Of a DNA stretch of 64,000 bases, positions 49,140 to 58,923 are shown piece by piece. Every line of letters begins with the position of its first letter. The first letter of the stretch is position 1. This DNA comes from an uncultured Bacilli bacterium (GTDB lineage Bacteria; Bacillota_I; Bacilli_A; RF39; UBA660): NCBI GenBank assembly GCA_934162195.1, contig CAKPHO010000003.1:20179-84178 (forward strand), written 5' to 3'. Position numbers and translations under genes: made by a program. The notes below the pieces were generated by a model. It was not told the DNA's origin and made no database searches. It saw only the letters and a list, made by a program, of their open reading frames with translations.

Positions 49140-51770
49140 TTAGTTGTTTTTAGACTTGATTGCAGCTTGTGCAGCAGCAAGTCTTGCAATAGGAACTCTA
49201 AATGGTGAACAAGATACATAATCAAGTCCAATATTGTGGCAGAATTCTACTGAAGATGGATCTCCACCGTGTTCTCCACAAATACCAATATGCAACTCTG
49301 GATTTACTGGTTTACCTAATTTAATAGCCATTTCCATTAACTTACCTACACCATTTTGATCTAATTTAGCAAATGGATCATTTTCAAAAATCTTAGTATC
49401 ATAATAAGAATTTAAGAACTTACCAGCATCATCTCTTGAGAATCCAAATGTCATTTGCGTTAAATCATTTGTTCCAAAGCAGAAGAAATCAGCTTCTTTG
49501 GCAATCTCATCTGCAGTTAAAGCAGCTCTTGGAATTTCTATCATTGTACCTACTTCGTATTCTAATTCAATTCCAGATGCTTTAATTTCAGCATCAGCAG
49601 TTTCAACTACAATATTTTTAACATATTTTAATTCTTTAACCTCACAAACAAGCGGAATCATAATTTCTGGTTTAACATTCCAATCTGGATGTTTTTTCTT
49701 TGTATTAATTGCAGCACGAATAACAGCTTTTGTTTGCATTCTAGCTATTTCTGGATAAGTAACAGCAAGTCTACATCCTCTGTGTCCCATCATTGGATTT
49801 ACTTCATGAAGTGTTGCAATTAAGTTTTTAATATATTCTACACTCTTACCTTGAGCCTTAGCTAATTTTTCGATATCAGCTTCTTCTGTAGGAACGAATT
49901 CATGTAGAGGTGGATCTAAGTATCTAATAGTTACGGAATATCCTTCTAATGCTTCATATAATTGTTCAAAGTCACTTTGTTGATAAGGTAAAATCTTATC
50001 TAAAGCAGCTTCTCTTTCTTCTACAGTATCTGCACAAATCATTTCTCTAAACGCAGCTATTCTATCTTCTTCAAAGAACATATGCTCAGTACGACATAAA
50101 CCAATACCTTCAGCACCTAATTCTTTAGCTTTTCTAGCATCTTTTGGAGTATCAGCGTTTGTTCTAACTTGTAATCTTCTAAACTTGTCAGCCCATCCCA
50201 TAACACGTCCAAATTCACCTGCTATAGTAGCATCAACTGTTTTTATAACACCATCATAGATATTTCCAGTAGTACCATCTAGTGATATATAATCACCTTC
50301 ATGATATGTTTTTCCAGCTAAAGTAAATTGTTTATTTTCTTCATCCATAACAATATCACCACAACCAGATACACAACAAGTACCCATACCACGAGCAACA
50401 ACAGCGGCATGTGATGTCATACCACCACGAACAGTTAAAATACCTTGCGCTGCTTTCATACCAGTAATATCTTCTGGCGATGTTTCTAATCTAACTAGAA
50501 CAACTTTTTCCCCATTTGCATGCCACTTTTCAGCATCTTCAGCAGTAAATACAACTTTACCACATGCAGCTCCAGGAGATGCTCCTAAACCTTTACCAAC
50601 TGGAGTAGCAGATTTTAATTCTTTTTGATCAAATTGAGGATGTAATAAAGTATCTAAATTTCTTGGATCAATCATAAGTACTGCTTCTTCTTCAGTACGC
50701 ATTCCCTCATCAACTAAATCACAAGCAATTTTTAAAGCAGCTTGAGCAGTTCTTTTACCATTTCTTGTTTGTAACATGAATAATTTTCCATGCTCAACAG
50801 TAAATTCCATATCTTGCATATCTCTATAATGTGATTCTAAAGTTTTGCAAACTTCTTTGAATTGTTCAAATGCTTCTGGGAATTTGTTAGCCATTTCAGT
50901 AATTTTCATTGGAGTACGAACACCAGCAACAACATCTTCACCTTGTGCATTTGTTAAGAATTCTCCAAACAAACCTTTTTCTCCTGTAGCAGGATCACGA
51001 GTGAAGGCAACACCAGTACCACAATCATCACCCATATTACCAAATGCCATAGATTGAACATTTACAGCAGTTCCCCATGAATAAGGAATATCATTATCTC
51101 TTCTATATACATTAGCTCTAGGATTATCCCATGATCTAAATACAGCTTTAATAGCTCCCATTAATTGTTCTTTTGGATCATCTGGGAAATCAGCACCAAT
51201 TTTTTCTTTATATTCAGCTTTAAAAGAATTAGCTAATTCTTTTAAATCGTTAGCATCTAATTCAATATCTTGCTTAACGCCTTTTCTTTCTTTCATTTCA
51301 TCGATAAGTTGTTCAAAATATTTCTTACCAACTTCCATAACTACATCAGAATACATTTGAATAAATCTTCTGTAGCAATCCCAAGCCCATCTTGGATTGT
51401 TTGATTTTTCAGATATTACATTAACTACATTTTCGTTAAGACCTAAGTTAAGAATAGTATCCATCATACCTGGCATAGAAGCTCTAGCACCAGAACGAAC
51501 AGAAACTAATAATGGATTTTCTTTGTCACCAAATTTTTTACCAGTAACTTCTTCCATTTTAGCAATGTACTCATTGATTTGGCTTTGAATTTCTTCATTT
51601 ATTTCTCTACCATCTTCATAGTACTTTGTACAAGCTTCTGTTGTGATAGTAAATCCCTGAGGTACTGGAAGTCCAATATTAGTCATTTCGGCTAAGTTAG
51701 CTCCTTTACCACCAAGAAGATTTCTCATATCTGCATTTCCTTCGGTAAACGCATATACATATTTTGTCAT
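49140..51770 (-). CDS. ppdK: Pyruvate, phosphate dikinase
   Basis: Interconverts PEP, AMP and PPi with pyruvate, ATP and Pi. 876 residues, full length. N-terminal ATP-grasp (GGKGANLAEMTNIGLPVPQG), phospho-His swivelling domain (GGMTSHAAVVARGMG), C-terminal TIM barrel with the CGEHGGDPSSVEFC region. In fermenting Bacillota it often works in glycolysis as a PPi-linked pyruvate kinase. Single-gene unit; no PpdK regulatory protein (DUF299) is adjacent. Confidence 0.97.
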   Translation of the reverse strand: MTKYVYAFTEGNADMRNLLGGKGANLAEMTNIGLPVPQGFTITTEACTKYYEDGREINEEIQSQINEYIAKMEEVTGKKFGDKENPLLVSVRSGARASMPGMMDTILNLGLNENVVNVISEKSNNPRWAWDCYRRFIQMYSDVVMEVGKKYFEQLIDEMKERKGVKQDIELDANDLKELANSFKAEYKEKIGADFPDDPKEQLMGAIKAVFRSWDNPRANVYRRDNDIPYSWGTAVNVQSMAFGNMGDDCGTGVAFTRDPATGEKGLFGEFLTNAQGEDVVAGVRTPMKITEMANKFPEAFEQFKEVCKTLESHYRDMQDMEFTVEHGKLFMLQTRNGKRTAQAALKIACDLVDEGMRTEEEAVLMIDPRNLDTLLHPQFDQKELKSATPVGKGLGASPGAACGKVVFTAEDAEKWHANGEKVVLVRLETSPEDITGMKAAQGILTVRGGMTSHAAVVARGMGTCCVSGCGDIVMDEENKQFTLAGKTYHEGDYISLDGTTGNIYDGVIKTVDATIAGEFGRVMGWADKFRRLQVRTNADTPKDARKAKELGAEGIGLCRTEHMFFEEDRIAAFREMICADTVEEREAALDKILPYQQSDFEQLYEALEGYSVTIRYLDPPLHEFVPTEEADIEKLAKAQGKSVEYIKNLIATLHEVNPMMGHRGCRLAVTYPEIARMQTKAVIRAAINTKKKHPDWNVKPEIMIPLVCEVKELKYVKNIVVETADAEIKASGIELEYEVGTMIEIPRAALTADEIAKEADFFCFGTNDLTQMTFGFSRDDAGKFLNSYYDTKIFENDPFAKLDQNGVGKLMEMAIKLGKPVNPELHIGICGEHGGDPSSVEFCHNIGLDYVSCSPFRVPIARLAAAQAAIKSKNN

Positions 51771-51832
51771 CTAATCATCTCCTATTTTTTACGACATATT
51801 CATTATAACAAATATTTAGTTTAAAGCACAAT

Positions 51833-51857
51833 AAAAAAGTGCCAATTTGACACTTTT
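51833..51857 (-). terminator. Terminator of the xer-tdk unit
   Basis: AAAAAAGTG(T)CAAATTGGCACTTTTTT hairpin just after the tdk stop on the minus strand. Confidence 0.8.
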
Positions 51858-52442
51858 TTATGACTTTTTTTCAGATAATATAACTTTCTCTAAATAGCAC
51901 TTACCCCAAAGGGCTTCATACTCAATATTTTTAGTACCATCGATTACAACATCATCACCAGTTAATGTATAAATACCATTTATTTTTCTGGCATTAAATC
52001 TAGCTTTCTTACCACATTTACAAATAGTTATTAATTCATCAAATGTATCTGCTAATTCCATTAGTCTTTTACTTCCAGTAAAAAATTCTCCTTTAAAATT
52101 TACTTTTAATCCATAACAGATTACCGGAACATTTAACTCTTTACTAATATACCATAAATCTTCCACTTGTTTCCCATTTAAAAATTGTGCTTCGTCTACT
52201 AAAATACAGGAAATATTTTTAAAAGAAATAACTTTACTTAAGATATCACCATTTTGAAGTAAAACATCGACTTTTCTTTCTAGTCCCATTCTGCTTACTA
52301 ATTTATCCTCACCTTTAGTATCTACAACTGATTTTACTACTAAAACATTTAGTCCTTTTTCTTCATAATTGTGCGCAAATTGCATAAGCATGGTACTTTT
52401 ACCTGCTCCCATCGCACCATATCTAAAATATAATTTTGCCAT
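51858..52442 (-). CDS. tdk: Thymidine kinase (type II)
   Basis: 194 residues. P-loop GAMGAGKSTMLMQFA, Walker B/lid ILVDEAQFL, zinc-binding ICKCGKKARFN, thymidine-binding region around YGLKVNFKGEFFTGSKR. Salvages thymidine to dTMP. It starts 3 nt after the recombinase stop and uses the SD inside it, so the two genes are coupled. Confidence 0.94.
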   Translation of the reverse strand: MAKLYFRYGAMGAGKSTMLMQFAHNYEEKGLNVLVVKSVVDTKGEDKLVSRMGLERKVDVLLQNGDILSKVISFKNISCILVDEAQFLNGKQVEDLWYISKELNVPVICYGLKVNFKGEFFTGSKRLMELADTFDELITICKCGKKARFNARKINGIYTLTGDDVVIDGTKNIEYEALWGKCYLEKVILSEKKS

Positions 52443-52445
52443 ATA

Positions 52446-53339
52446 TTACCTCTTTCTAGCTCTTGGATGGCAATTTAGATAAACACTTCGTAGTCTTTCA
52501 TTTGATACATGCGTATATATTGCCGTTGTGTTTAAACTAGAATGTCCAAGTAACTCTCCAACACTATTTAAATCCGCTCCGTTATCAAGCATGTGTGTTG
52601 CAAAAGTATGCCTTAAAGTATGGGGCGAAACATTAAACTTAACACTACTTTTCTTTACCACATTATCTACCATCTGTTCTGTACTTCTTACGGATATTGG
52701 AGTTCCTCTTTGATTCAAAAATAAATAATCACAACTGTTTTTTAATAGCTTAGTTCTTGATTCTCTTAAATATCTATTAAGAAGGTGTAAACACTTATCG
52801 CCAAATAAAACATATCTTTCTTTATTACCCTTACCTAATATTTTTATTCTTTTTTCACTAAAGTCTATATCTTTTATTTTAATATTAACAAGTTCTCCAA
52901 CACGAATTCCCGTTGAATATAAAAGCTCTAAAATTGTCGCATCTCTAAGCCCTAAAACAGTATTAGTATCAGGAATTTCTAGTATATCTTCTAGTTCTTT
53001 ATAATTTAAATAGACAGGTAATCTCTTTTCCTCTTTAGGGTTACTAATTAGTACCATTGGATTAAATTCGATAATATTTTCACGTGATAAATATTTAAAT
53101 AACGTTCTAAGTGAACTTAAATGTCGTGATATAGTTTTACTAGAATACTTTTTATTAAACATTTCATTCAAATAATTTCTAAGTATTTTATAATCTACTT
53201 CTTTAAATGAATCAATACATTCTTTATTTAGAAAATCTATAAACTCCTCTATATCTTTTTTATAATTTAATACTGTATAGTCAGAATAATTTTTTTCTAC
53301 CTCTAAATATTCTATAAACTTATCAACATCACGTATCAT
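52446..53339 (-). CDS. XerC/XerD-type tyrosine recombinase
   Basis: 297 residues. N-terminal SAM-like domain (DKFIEYLEVEKNYSDYTVLN). Catalytic domain has Arg in LLYSTGIRVGELVNI, Lys in GKGNKERYVLFG, HxxR in PHTLRHTFATHML, His in LGHSSLNTTAIYTHV and the Tyr nucleophile there. Size and isolation from mobile genes fit a chromosomal dimer-resolution recombinase rather than a phage integrase. Start at 53339 follows GGTGATAGT. Confidence 0.9.
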   Translation of the reverse strand: MIRDVDKFIEYLEVEKNYSDYTVLNYKKDIEEFIDFLNKECIDSFKEVDYKILRNYLNEMFNKKYSSKTISRHLSSLRTLFKYLSRENIIEFNPMVLISNPKEEKRLPVYLNYKELEDILEIPDTNTVLGLRDATILELLYSTGIRVGELVNIKIKDIDFSEKRIKILGKGNKERYVLFGDKCLHLLNRYLRESRTKLLKNSCDYLFLNQRGTPISVRSTEQMVDNVVKKSSVKFNVSPHTLRHTFATHMLDNGADLNSVGELLGHSSLNTTAIYTHVSNERLRSVYLNCHPRARKR

Positions 53340-53384
53340 ACTATCACCACTATTATTATACAATAAACTCTTTTGTTTATAAAG

Positions 53385-53410
53385 AAAAAATCATGAAATT
53401 CATGATTTTA
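53385..53410 (-). terminator. Terminator after pilin-like gene 5
   Basis: AAATCATGAA/TTTCATGATTT hairpin with T-run on the minus strand after the stop at 53416. Confidence 0.75.
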
Positions 53411-53415
53411 ATTGC

Positions 53416-54789
53416 TTAACTTAATTTAGATTTTAAGACAGTTATAACTGGGCGAACGCCGAAGGTGACGCCACCGTCAATGGTGCTACTCGCCAAGGAG
53501 GCGGCGTAGCACACGTTCCAAGCACCGAAAGGGTAAGTCGCTTCAGGGGATATTGTCCAATAACCAATTCCGATCATTGAGGAATCAGCATTATTTAAAC
53601 ATCCACGGCTTGTACATGATTTATCTGTTCTATCATATAACCATCCATATTTACATCCTGTTGTATTTCCCTTTTTACATGTGGGACTTTCAGTAGATGT
53701 GTTGGTATCAAAATAAAATGCTGAAGTTGATGTTTTTTCATCCCATGTTGTATTTCCTGTTATTTGTGCTACTTCTTGTGCTGTTATTAATCTTGCTTTA
53801 TAATTACTATAATCTATTGTATATTTTGCTTTACTACCTTGCGTTGATTGATCCACTGTGTAATTCGATGGTGTTTCTGTTCCAACCCAAGTTTTTGTAT
53901 CATCATTCAATTGTGTTAATACTTCACTTGGTCCACTTACATTACTTCCATGTATATTCCATGAGACCGTTGCTGTTGTATTATGATCTAATAATAGATT
54001 TACATTACTTTCTCCATTATCATTAAAAGCATAGAATTTCATACATCCACCTTTTACCCCTGTTTTACTTTGTGTTTCTGTATAATCACTACATTTCTTT
54101 CCTGTTGTTACATTAAAATATACTACTTCTCCATTGGCATATGTTTTTGCTTTTTTCTTTTCTCCAACAATTGTTACAACTACATCCCCTGTTGCTTTTG
54201 ATAGTATCAATGTTCCTGTTTCTTTATTCCATATATGTGTTGCTCCTGTCACTGTTACACTGTCTGGTAACTGATATCCTGCATTTGCTGTATATGTTAA
54301 TGTTTTTGTTTCTGTACTACTTATAGTTGTTATTTTTTCTCCACTTACATTTTTTAAATTATATGATAATCTATATGTTTCTACTTTCATTGCTGTCCAT
54401 TTATTATCACTATATACTAAACTATAATCCCCTATTGTCATAGTTGATGAGTTTTCCACTTCTCCATTGCTTATTGTTATAGTCCCTGATGTTGGTTTTT
54501 TACCATTCATTTCTATTTTTAATTTACCATCTGGTAATCCTGTACCCGTTAGATTTCCTTCTTCATCTATTTGATATGTTCCATCTGGTATTTTTTTATG
54601 ATTTAATCTTGCCTCTGCTACTGTTGTTTCTACTTGTCTAATGTAGCTATCCGCACTTCTTTCAGCTGCCCCTTTCTGCGCATTTTTTATTGTATTCATT
54701 ACTATTGGTGTTGCGATTAGTGCGATGATTGCTAATACTACTATTACTGCTAGTAATTCTATTAAAGTGAAAGCATTTTTTCTTTTCAT
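53416..54789 (-). CDS. Prepilin-like protein 5 with extra beta domain and hypervariable C-terminus
   Basis: Starts MKRKNA^FTLIELLAVIVV, then TPIVMNTIKNAQKGAAERSA. Unlike the other four it has an inserted beta-rich domain of about 70 residues (from YRLSYNLKNVSGEKI to GDVVVTIVGEKK) resembling bacterial surface beta-repeats. After it come the same ANGEVVYFNVTTGKKC and CMKFYAFNDNG segments as in proteins 3 and 4 and a C-terminal GVRPVITVLKSKLS. Start at 54789 has GGAGGAG. No leader ORF; its own promoter lies 30 bp upstream. Confidence 0.85.
   Translation of the reverse strand: MKRKNAFTLIELLAVIVVLAIIALIATPIVMNTIKNAQKGAAERSADSYIRQVETTVAEARLNHKKIPDGTYQIDEEGNLTGTGLPDGKLKIEMNGKKPTSGTITISNGEVENSSTMTIGDYSLVYSDNKWTAMKVETYRLSYNLKNVSGEKITTISSTETKTLTYTANAGYQLPDSVTVTGATHIWNKETGTLILSKATGDVVVTIVGEKKKAKTYANGEVVYFNVTTGKKCSDYTETQSKTGVKGGCMKFYAFNDNGESNVNLLLDHNTTATVSWNIHGSNVSGPSEVLTQLNDDTKTWVGTETPSNYTVDQSTQGSKAKYTIDYSNYKARLITAQEVAQITGNTTWDEKTSTSAFYFDTNTSTESPTCKKGNTTGCKYGWLYDRTDKSCTSRGCLNNADSSMIGIGYWTISPEATYPFGAWNVCYAASLASSTIDGGVTFGVRPVITVLKSKLS
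53443..53562 (-). other. Hypervariable C-terminal cassette 5 (VR-like)
   Basis: TATTGGACA anchor (53554-53562), 31 variable codons (53461-53553; 54 of 93 bases G/C, the highest of the five), 18-nt anchor (53443-53460). Most codons in the second half end in C or G. Confidence 0.65.
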
Positions 54790-54820
54790 TTTAACTCCTC
54801 CTAATCTTACTTTCTGTTTA

Positions 54821-54849
54821 ATCATAACTCTTTAACAAAGAATTGTCAA
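54821..54849 (-). promoter_or_regulatory. Promoter of pilin-like gene 5
   Basis: -35 TTGACA (54844-54849), 17-bp spacer, -10 TATGAT (54821-54826). Confidence 0.75.
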
Positions 54850-54874
54850 TATAACAATTTTACACTTTACATCT

Positions 54875-54899
54875 AAAAAAGAGAACTGATTGTTCTCTT
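54875..54899 (-). terminator. Terminator of the topA/hypothetical unit
   Basis: AAGAGAAC-AATCA-GTTCTCTT with T-run on the minus strand after the stop at 54902. Confidence 0.8.
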
Positions 54900-54901
54900 G
54901 A

Positions 54902-55849
54902 TTACTCATAATGATCATTGTGAAGTGTCTTTGTTTTTTGTGTTGTAATAACATCTTCATCCATAAGTTCGTCCATATTCGAATAATGTCCTGGTGTATA
55001 AGAATCATCTAAATCTCCCGGGTATCCTTCTTCATCCGCATATGTTTTATATCTAATCGGTTGTTCTGGTTTTCTAAATAACATAGCTATTTCTTCATCT
55101 GTTATAAGATCTCCTTCGTCTTCTTTTTTATAATCGTCTTCATGCATTAATAAGCTATGTTCTAAACTATCACCTTTTTGAAGATTATCTAATGATGTAA
55201 TTTCTTCTTCTAGTTCTTTATTTTTTCTAACAATACTTCGTTCTTCTAAATATTTTGAATATACAACTGTAGGTGAATCTAATTTTAACTCTTTATATCG
55301 CTGTTCATATTCTTTTAAAACTCTTCTGATAATTTCATAATAATATCTTGATTCTTTTATGGCTTCACGCCATGACCCTGTTATTCGTTTAAAATGATTG
55401 GGATTCTCACTTCTAAATCTTAATTCTTTTGCATAGTATTCAGCAAAAATACGATAATAATTTTCTTTGTTTTTAATAGAATTTATATAATTAATATAAT
55501 CTCTATTTTCTACGGCTAAAATAAATTTTTTGTTTTTTGATATTTCTTTAAATATTCTTATATCTTTTTTATACAAGACTTTAATTCGTTTTACTGTAAG
55601 ATCATCTTGCAGTTCCGTTATAACTATACTTCCAGCATAACTTTTTCCATTATTTTCTTCTATTTCTTTAATAAAGTTTTGATGTCCAGCTAAATACGTT
55701 TCTATTTGTTTTGAATATTTTTTTCTAACATCTTCTGAAGAAGTAAAATTTTTAGATATATACTCATCTAAGGCTTTTGCTTCCATTTTCTCTAACGTTA
55801 AAGATATTCTTGCTTCTTTATCTAGTACTAAAGATAAACAACGTTCCAT
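54902..55849 (-). CDS. Hypothetical protein downstream of topA
   Basis: 315 residues, soluble, highly charged. The central part is helical and rich in Arg/Lys/Tyr (ESRYYYEIIRRVLKEYEQRY), and the C-terminal 100 residues are acidic low complexity with a Tyr-Pro-Gly-Asp tail. No family recognised. The start at 55849 is chosen because AGGTGAT overlaps the two earlier in-frame starts. It begins 56 nt after topA and is probably cotranscribed. Confidence 0.7.
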   Translation of the reverse strand: MERCLSLVLDKEARISLTLEKMEAKALDEYISKNFTSSEDVRKKYSKQIETYLAGHQNFIKEIEENNGKSYAGSIVITELQDDLTVKRIKVLYKKDIRIFKEISKNKKFILAVENRDYINYINSIKNKENYYRIFAEYYAKELRFRSENPNHFKRITGSWREAIKESRYYYEIIRRVLKEYEQRYKELKLDSPTVVYSKYLEERSIVRKNKELEEEITSLDNLQKGDSLEHSLLMHEDDYKKEDEGDLITDEEIAMLFRKPEQPIRYKTYADEEGYPGDLDDSYTPGHYSNMDELMDEDVITTQKTKTLHNDHYE

Positions 55850-55905
55850 AAACATCACCTAATTTAATTATACATTATAATTTAAAAAAAGCAAAATAAA
55901 AGTGA

Positions 55906-57933
55906 TTATTTTGAATAATCACAATTACTACATTTTATAACATCTTTTTTCTTTGTTAACATACTTTTGCATTCTGGGCATAATTCACCGGTAGGTAAAT
56001 CCCAATAAGCTGTTTTACATTTTGGATAATTATTGCATCCATAGAATACTTTACCACGTTTACTTTTTTTCTCAATAATTTTTCCATTGCAATTAGGACA
56101 ATCGCAAATTTCAACAGTTTGTCTTTCTTCATTTTTGATATATTTACACTTTGGATAATTACTACAAGCCACGAATTCTCCATATCTACTTCTTCTTATT
56201 ACAAGTGGACTACCGCATTCTGGACAACTTTCTCCAGTTTCTTTTACTTCCTTTTTAGGAATAGCATCAAAAGCTTCTTTTAAAGCTGGTTCAAATTCTT
56301 TATAGAATTTATCTAATACTTTATACCAAACAAGTTTTCCTAAAGCTATTTTATCTAGGTCATTTTCCATATTTGCAGTATATTCAACATTAATTATATG
56401 GTTAAAGCTTTGTTGCAGTTTATCTGTTATTTCAATACCAACAGGTGTTGGAACAAATTTTTTATCAACAACGTTAACATAACCTCTAGTTTTAATATTA
56501 TCCATTGTTTTAGCATATGTACTAGGTCTTCCTATACCTAATTCTTCCATTTCTTTAATAAGTTTTGCTTCAGTATAACGAGCTGGAGGTTTAGTAAAGT
56601 GTTGCTCTTTTATAATATCTGTTGATACCAAAACATTTGATTTATAAGTATCTAGTGGTGGTAATGATTTTTCTGTTGCATCTTCATAATCACTATATAC
56701 CTTTAAATAACCATCAAAAGTAACCGTTTGTCCTGTTGCTTTAAATTGATAATTATTATTATCAAGTATTACTATTGTATTATTTGTCTTAGCATCACTC
56801 ATTAATGATGCTAAAGCACGGAAGTATATCATACGATATAACTTATATTCATCATTTGTTAAATATGGTTTTACACTTAATGGATCTCTTCTAATATCAG
56901 TTGGGCGAATAGCTTCGTGAGCATCTTGAACATTCTCTGTCTTTTTAGCTTTCTTAACATAGCCAACATATTCATGTCCATATTTACTTTCAATATATTT
57001 ATAAGTTTCTTTTATAAACTCATCACTTAAACGAACAGAATCAGTACGCATATATGAAATTAAACCGGTAGTTTCATTTTCAAGTTCAATTCCTTCATAT
57101 AATTTTTGCGCTACAGACATAGTCTTTTTAGCATTCATATTTAATTTATTGGAAGCGTCTTGTTGCATTGTACTAGTTGTGTATGGATATTTTGATTTTT
57201 TATTTTTACTTTTTTTATCTACACTTTCAATTTTGAAAGTATTTCCTAATTTACTTAAAATTTCTTCTGCTTCTGTCTCTGCTTTTATTTCAATATCTTT
57301 ATGATTATAGTTATATAGTTCAGCATCAAAATCATTAAAATTAGCTGTTATTGTCCAGTATTCTTCTGAGTTAAAAGCTTCTATTTCTCTTTCTTTATCA
57401 ACAATAAGTTTTAAAGCAACACTCTGAACTCTACCTGCACTAGTACCATCAGTTTTAGATTGAATTAATTTACTTAACCTAAATCCTATAATGCGGTCTA
57501 AAATTCTTCTAGTTTCTTGACTATTAACTAAATTTTGGTCTATTTTAGTTGGGTGTTTTAATGATTCTAAAATAGCAGGTTTTGTGATTTCATTAAATAC
57601 TATACGACTATATTTATTTTCATCTAAATCAAGGCATTTATAAAGATGCCAAGAAATTGCTTCTCCCTCACGATCTAAATCGGTAGCGAGATAAACATGA
57701 TCTGCTTTTTTAGCCTCTTTCTTTAACACCTCAACATCTTTCTTTTTACCCTTTAATATAACATAGTCAGGGTTAAAATTATTTTCAACATCAACCCCTA
57801 AACCATATTTACCTTTAGTAGATAAATCTCTAATATGACCTTTACTAGATAATACTTTATAATCACTACCTAAATATTTTTCGATTGTATGTGATTTACT
57901 TGGAGATTCCACAATAACTAAATTTTTGCTCAT
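55906..57933 (-). CDS. topA: DNA topoisomerase I (type IA)
   Basis: 675 residues. N-terminal Toprim (VIVESPSKSHTIEKYLG), active-site Tyr in GLISYMRTDSVRLSDEFI, GIGRPSTYAKTMDNI. Three C-terminal Cys4 zinc ribbons (CPECGSPLVIRRSRYGEF, CPNCNGKIIEKKSKRG, CPECKSMLTKKKDVIKC). Relaxes negative supercoils. Ribosome-binding site GGAAGTGGATT. Confidence 0.97.
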   Translation of the reverse strand: MSKNLVIVESPSKSHTIEKYLGSDYKVLSSKGHIRDLSTKGKYGLGVDVENNFNPDYVILKGKKKDVEVLKKEAKKADHVYLATDLDREGEAISWHLYKCLDLDENKYSRIVFNEITKPAILESLKHPTKIDQNLVNSQETRRILDRIIGFRLSKLIQSKTDGTSAGRVQSVALKLIVDKEREIEAFNSEEYWTITANFNDFDAELYNYNHKDIEIKAETEAEEILSKLGNTFKIESVDKKSKNKKSKYPYTTSTMQQDASNKLNMNAKKTMSVAQKLYEGIELENETTGLISYMRTDSVRLSDEFIKETYKYIESKYGHEYVGYVKKAKKTENVQDAHEAIRPTDIRRDPLSVKPYLTNDEYKLYRMIYFRALASLMSDAKTNNTIVILDNNNYQFKATGQTVTFDGYLKVYSDYEDATEKSLPPLDTYKSNVLVSTDIIKEQHFTKPPARYTEAKLIKEMEELGIGRPSTYAKTMDNIKTRGYVNVVDKKFVPTPVGIEITDKLQQSFNHIINVEYTANMENDLDKIALGKLVWYKVLDKFYKEFEPALKEAFDAIPKKEVKETGESCPECGSPLVIRRSRYGEFVACSNYPKCKYIKNEERQTVEICDCPNCNGKIIEKKSKRGKVFYGCNNYPKCKTAYWDLPTGELCPECKSMLTKKKDVIKCSNCDYSK

Positions 57934-57990
57934 AATCCACTTCCTTTTTGCTAAAATAATTTATACACTATAATTTTAAAATTGTCAACT

Positions 57991-58923
57991 CTATTCTCTT
58001 CCACATAAACTACCAATTGTCTCAATTAGTTCATTATTTTTGTATATTTTTAAAATTTCACAATTGTTAGGACATTTATCACATTCATAACCTTTTGTTT
58101 CAAATTTTATATTATTCACTTTTAAATCGTATGTCTTATTTGTTTTATTTTGACGAGATAAAATAGCAATTCCTAAAGCTCCCATTAGATGTCCATCTTT
58201 ATCAACTATAACATCTTCATTTAATATCTCTTTAAAGTATTTTAAAACACCTATATTTTTACTAACACCACCTTGAAAAACAATAGGCCCTTTTATTTTT
58301 TTACCTTTACCAACATTATTTAAATAATTTAAAACAATACTTTTACAAAGACCTGCGACTATATCTTCTTTAGGATATCCTGCTTGTATTTTATGAACTA
58401 AATCAGATTCCGCAAACACAGTACATCTAGCAGCTATTTTAGTAGGATTATTTGATTTTAAAGCAATGGAACCAAACTCCTCAATTGGAATACTTAATCT
58501 TTTAGCTTGGCTTGAAAGAAACGCTCCTGTACCTGCAGCACATAATGTATTCATAGCGTAATCAACAATTATTCCATTATTAATTAAAATGATTTTTGAA
58601 TCTTGACCACCAATCTCTAGAATAGTTCTTACGTCTGGATGTTTTGATAAAGTACCTATTGCATGAGCTGTTATTTCATTTTTAACAACATTAGCATCTA
58701 GCATCATTCCAATTAATTTTCTAGCACTTCCTGTCGTTCCTATTCCCTTAACTATATACCCACTGGGTAATTCTTTTTTTAAATTATTTATTAGTTTTTC
58801 AACTGCTACCTTAGGATTGCCTTCTGTCCATATATAAGAAGATGAGATAATATTATTTAAATCATCTATAATAACTCCTTTAGTTGAGATAGAACCTATA
58901 TCTATACCTAAATAACAATTCAT
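57991..58923 (-). CDS. 2-hydroxyacyl-CoA dehydratase activase-like ATPase
   Basis: 310 residues of the BadF/BadG/BcrA/BcrD-HgdC family. ATPase motifs YLGIDIGSISTKGVIID, TILEIGGQDSKII and GGVSKNIGVLKYF. A conserved Cys (NTLCAAGTGAFLSSQA) fits the bridging [4Fe-4S] site of activases, with further Cys near the C-terminus (CDKCPNNC). It would drive ATP-dependent electron transfer to a dehydratase-like partner. It overlaps the upstream HgdB-like gene as ATGA. Confidence 0.88.
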   Translation of the reverse strand: MNCYLGIDIGSISTKGVIIDDLNNIISSSYIWTEGNPKVAVEKLINNLKKELPSGYIVKGIGTTGSARKLIGMMLDANVVKNEITAHAIGTLSKHPDVRTILEIGGQDSKIILINNGIIVDYAMNTLCAAGTGAFLSSQAKRLSIPIEEFGSIALKSNNPTKIAARCTVFAESDLVHKIQAGYPKEDIVAGLCKSIVLNYLNNVGKGKKIKGPIVFQGGVSKNIGVLKYFKEILNEDVIVDKDGHLMGALGIAILSRQNKTNKTYDLKVNNIKFETKGYECDKCPNNCEILKIYKNNELIETIGSLCGRE

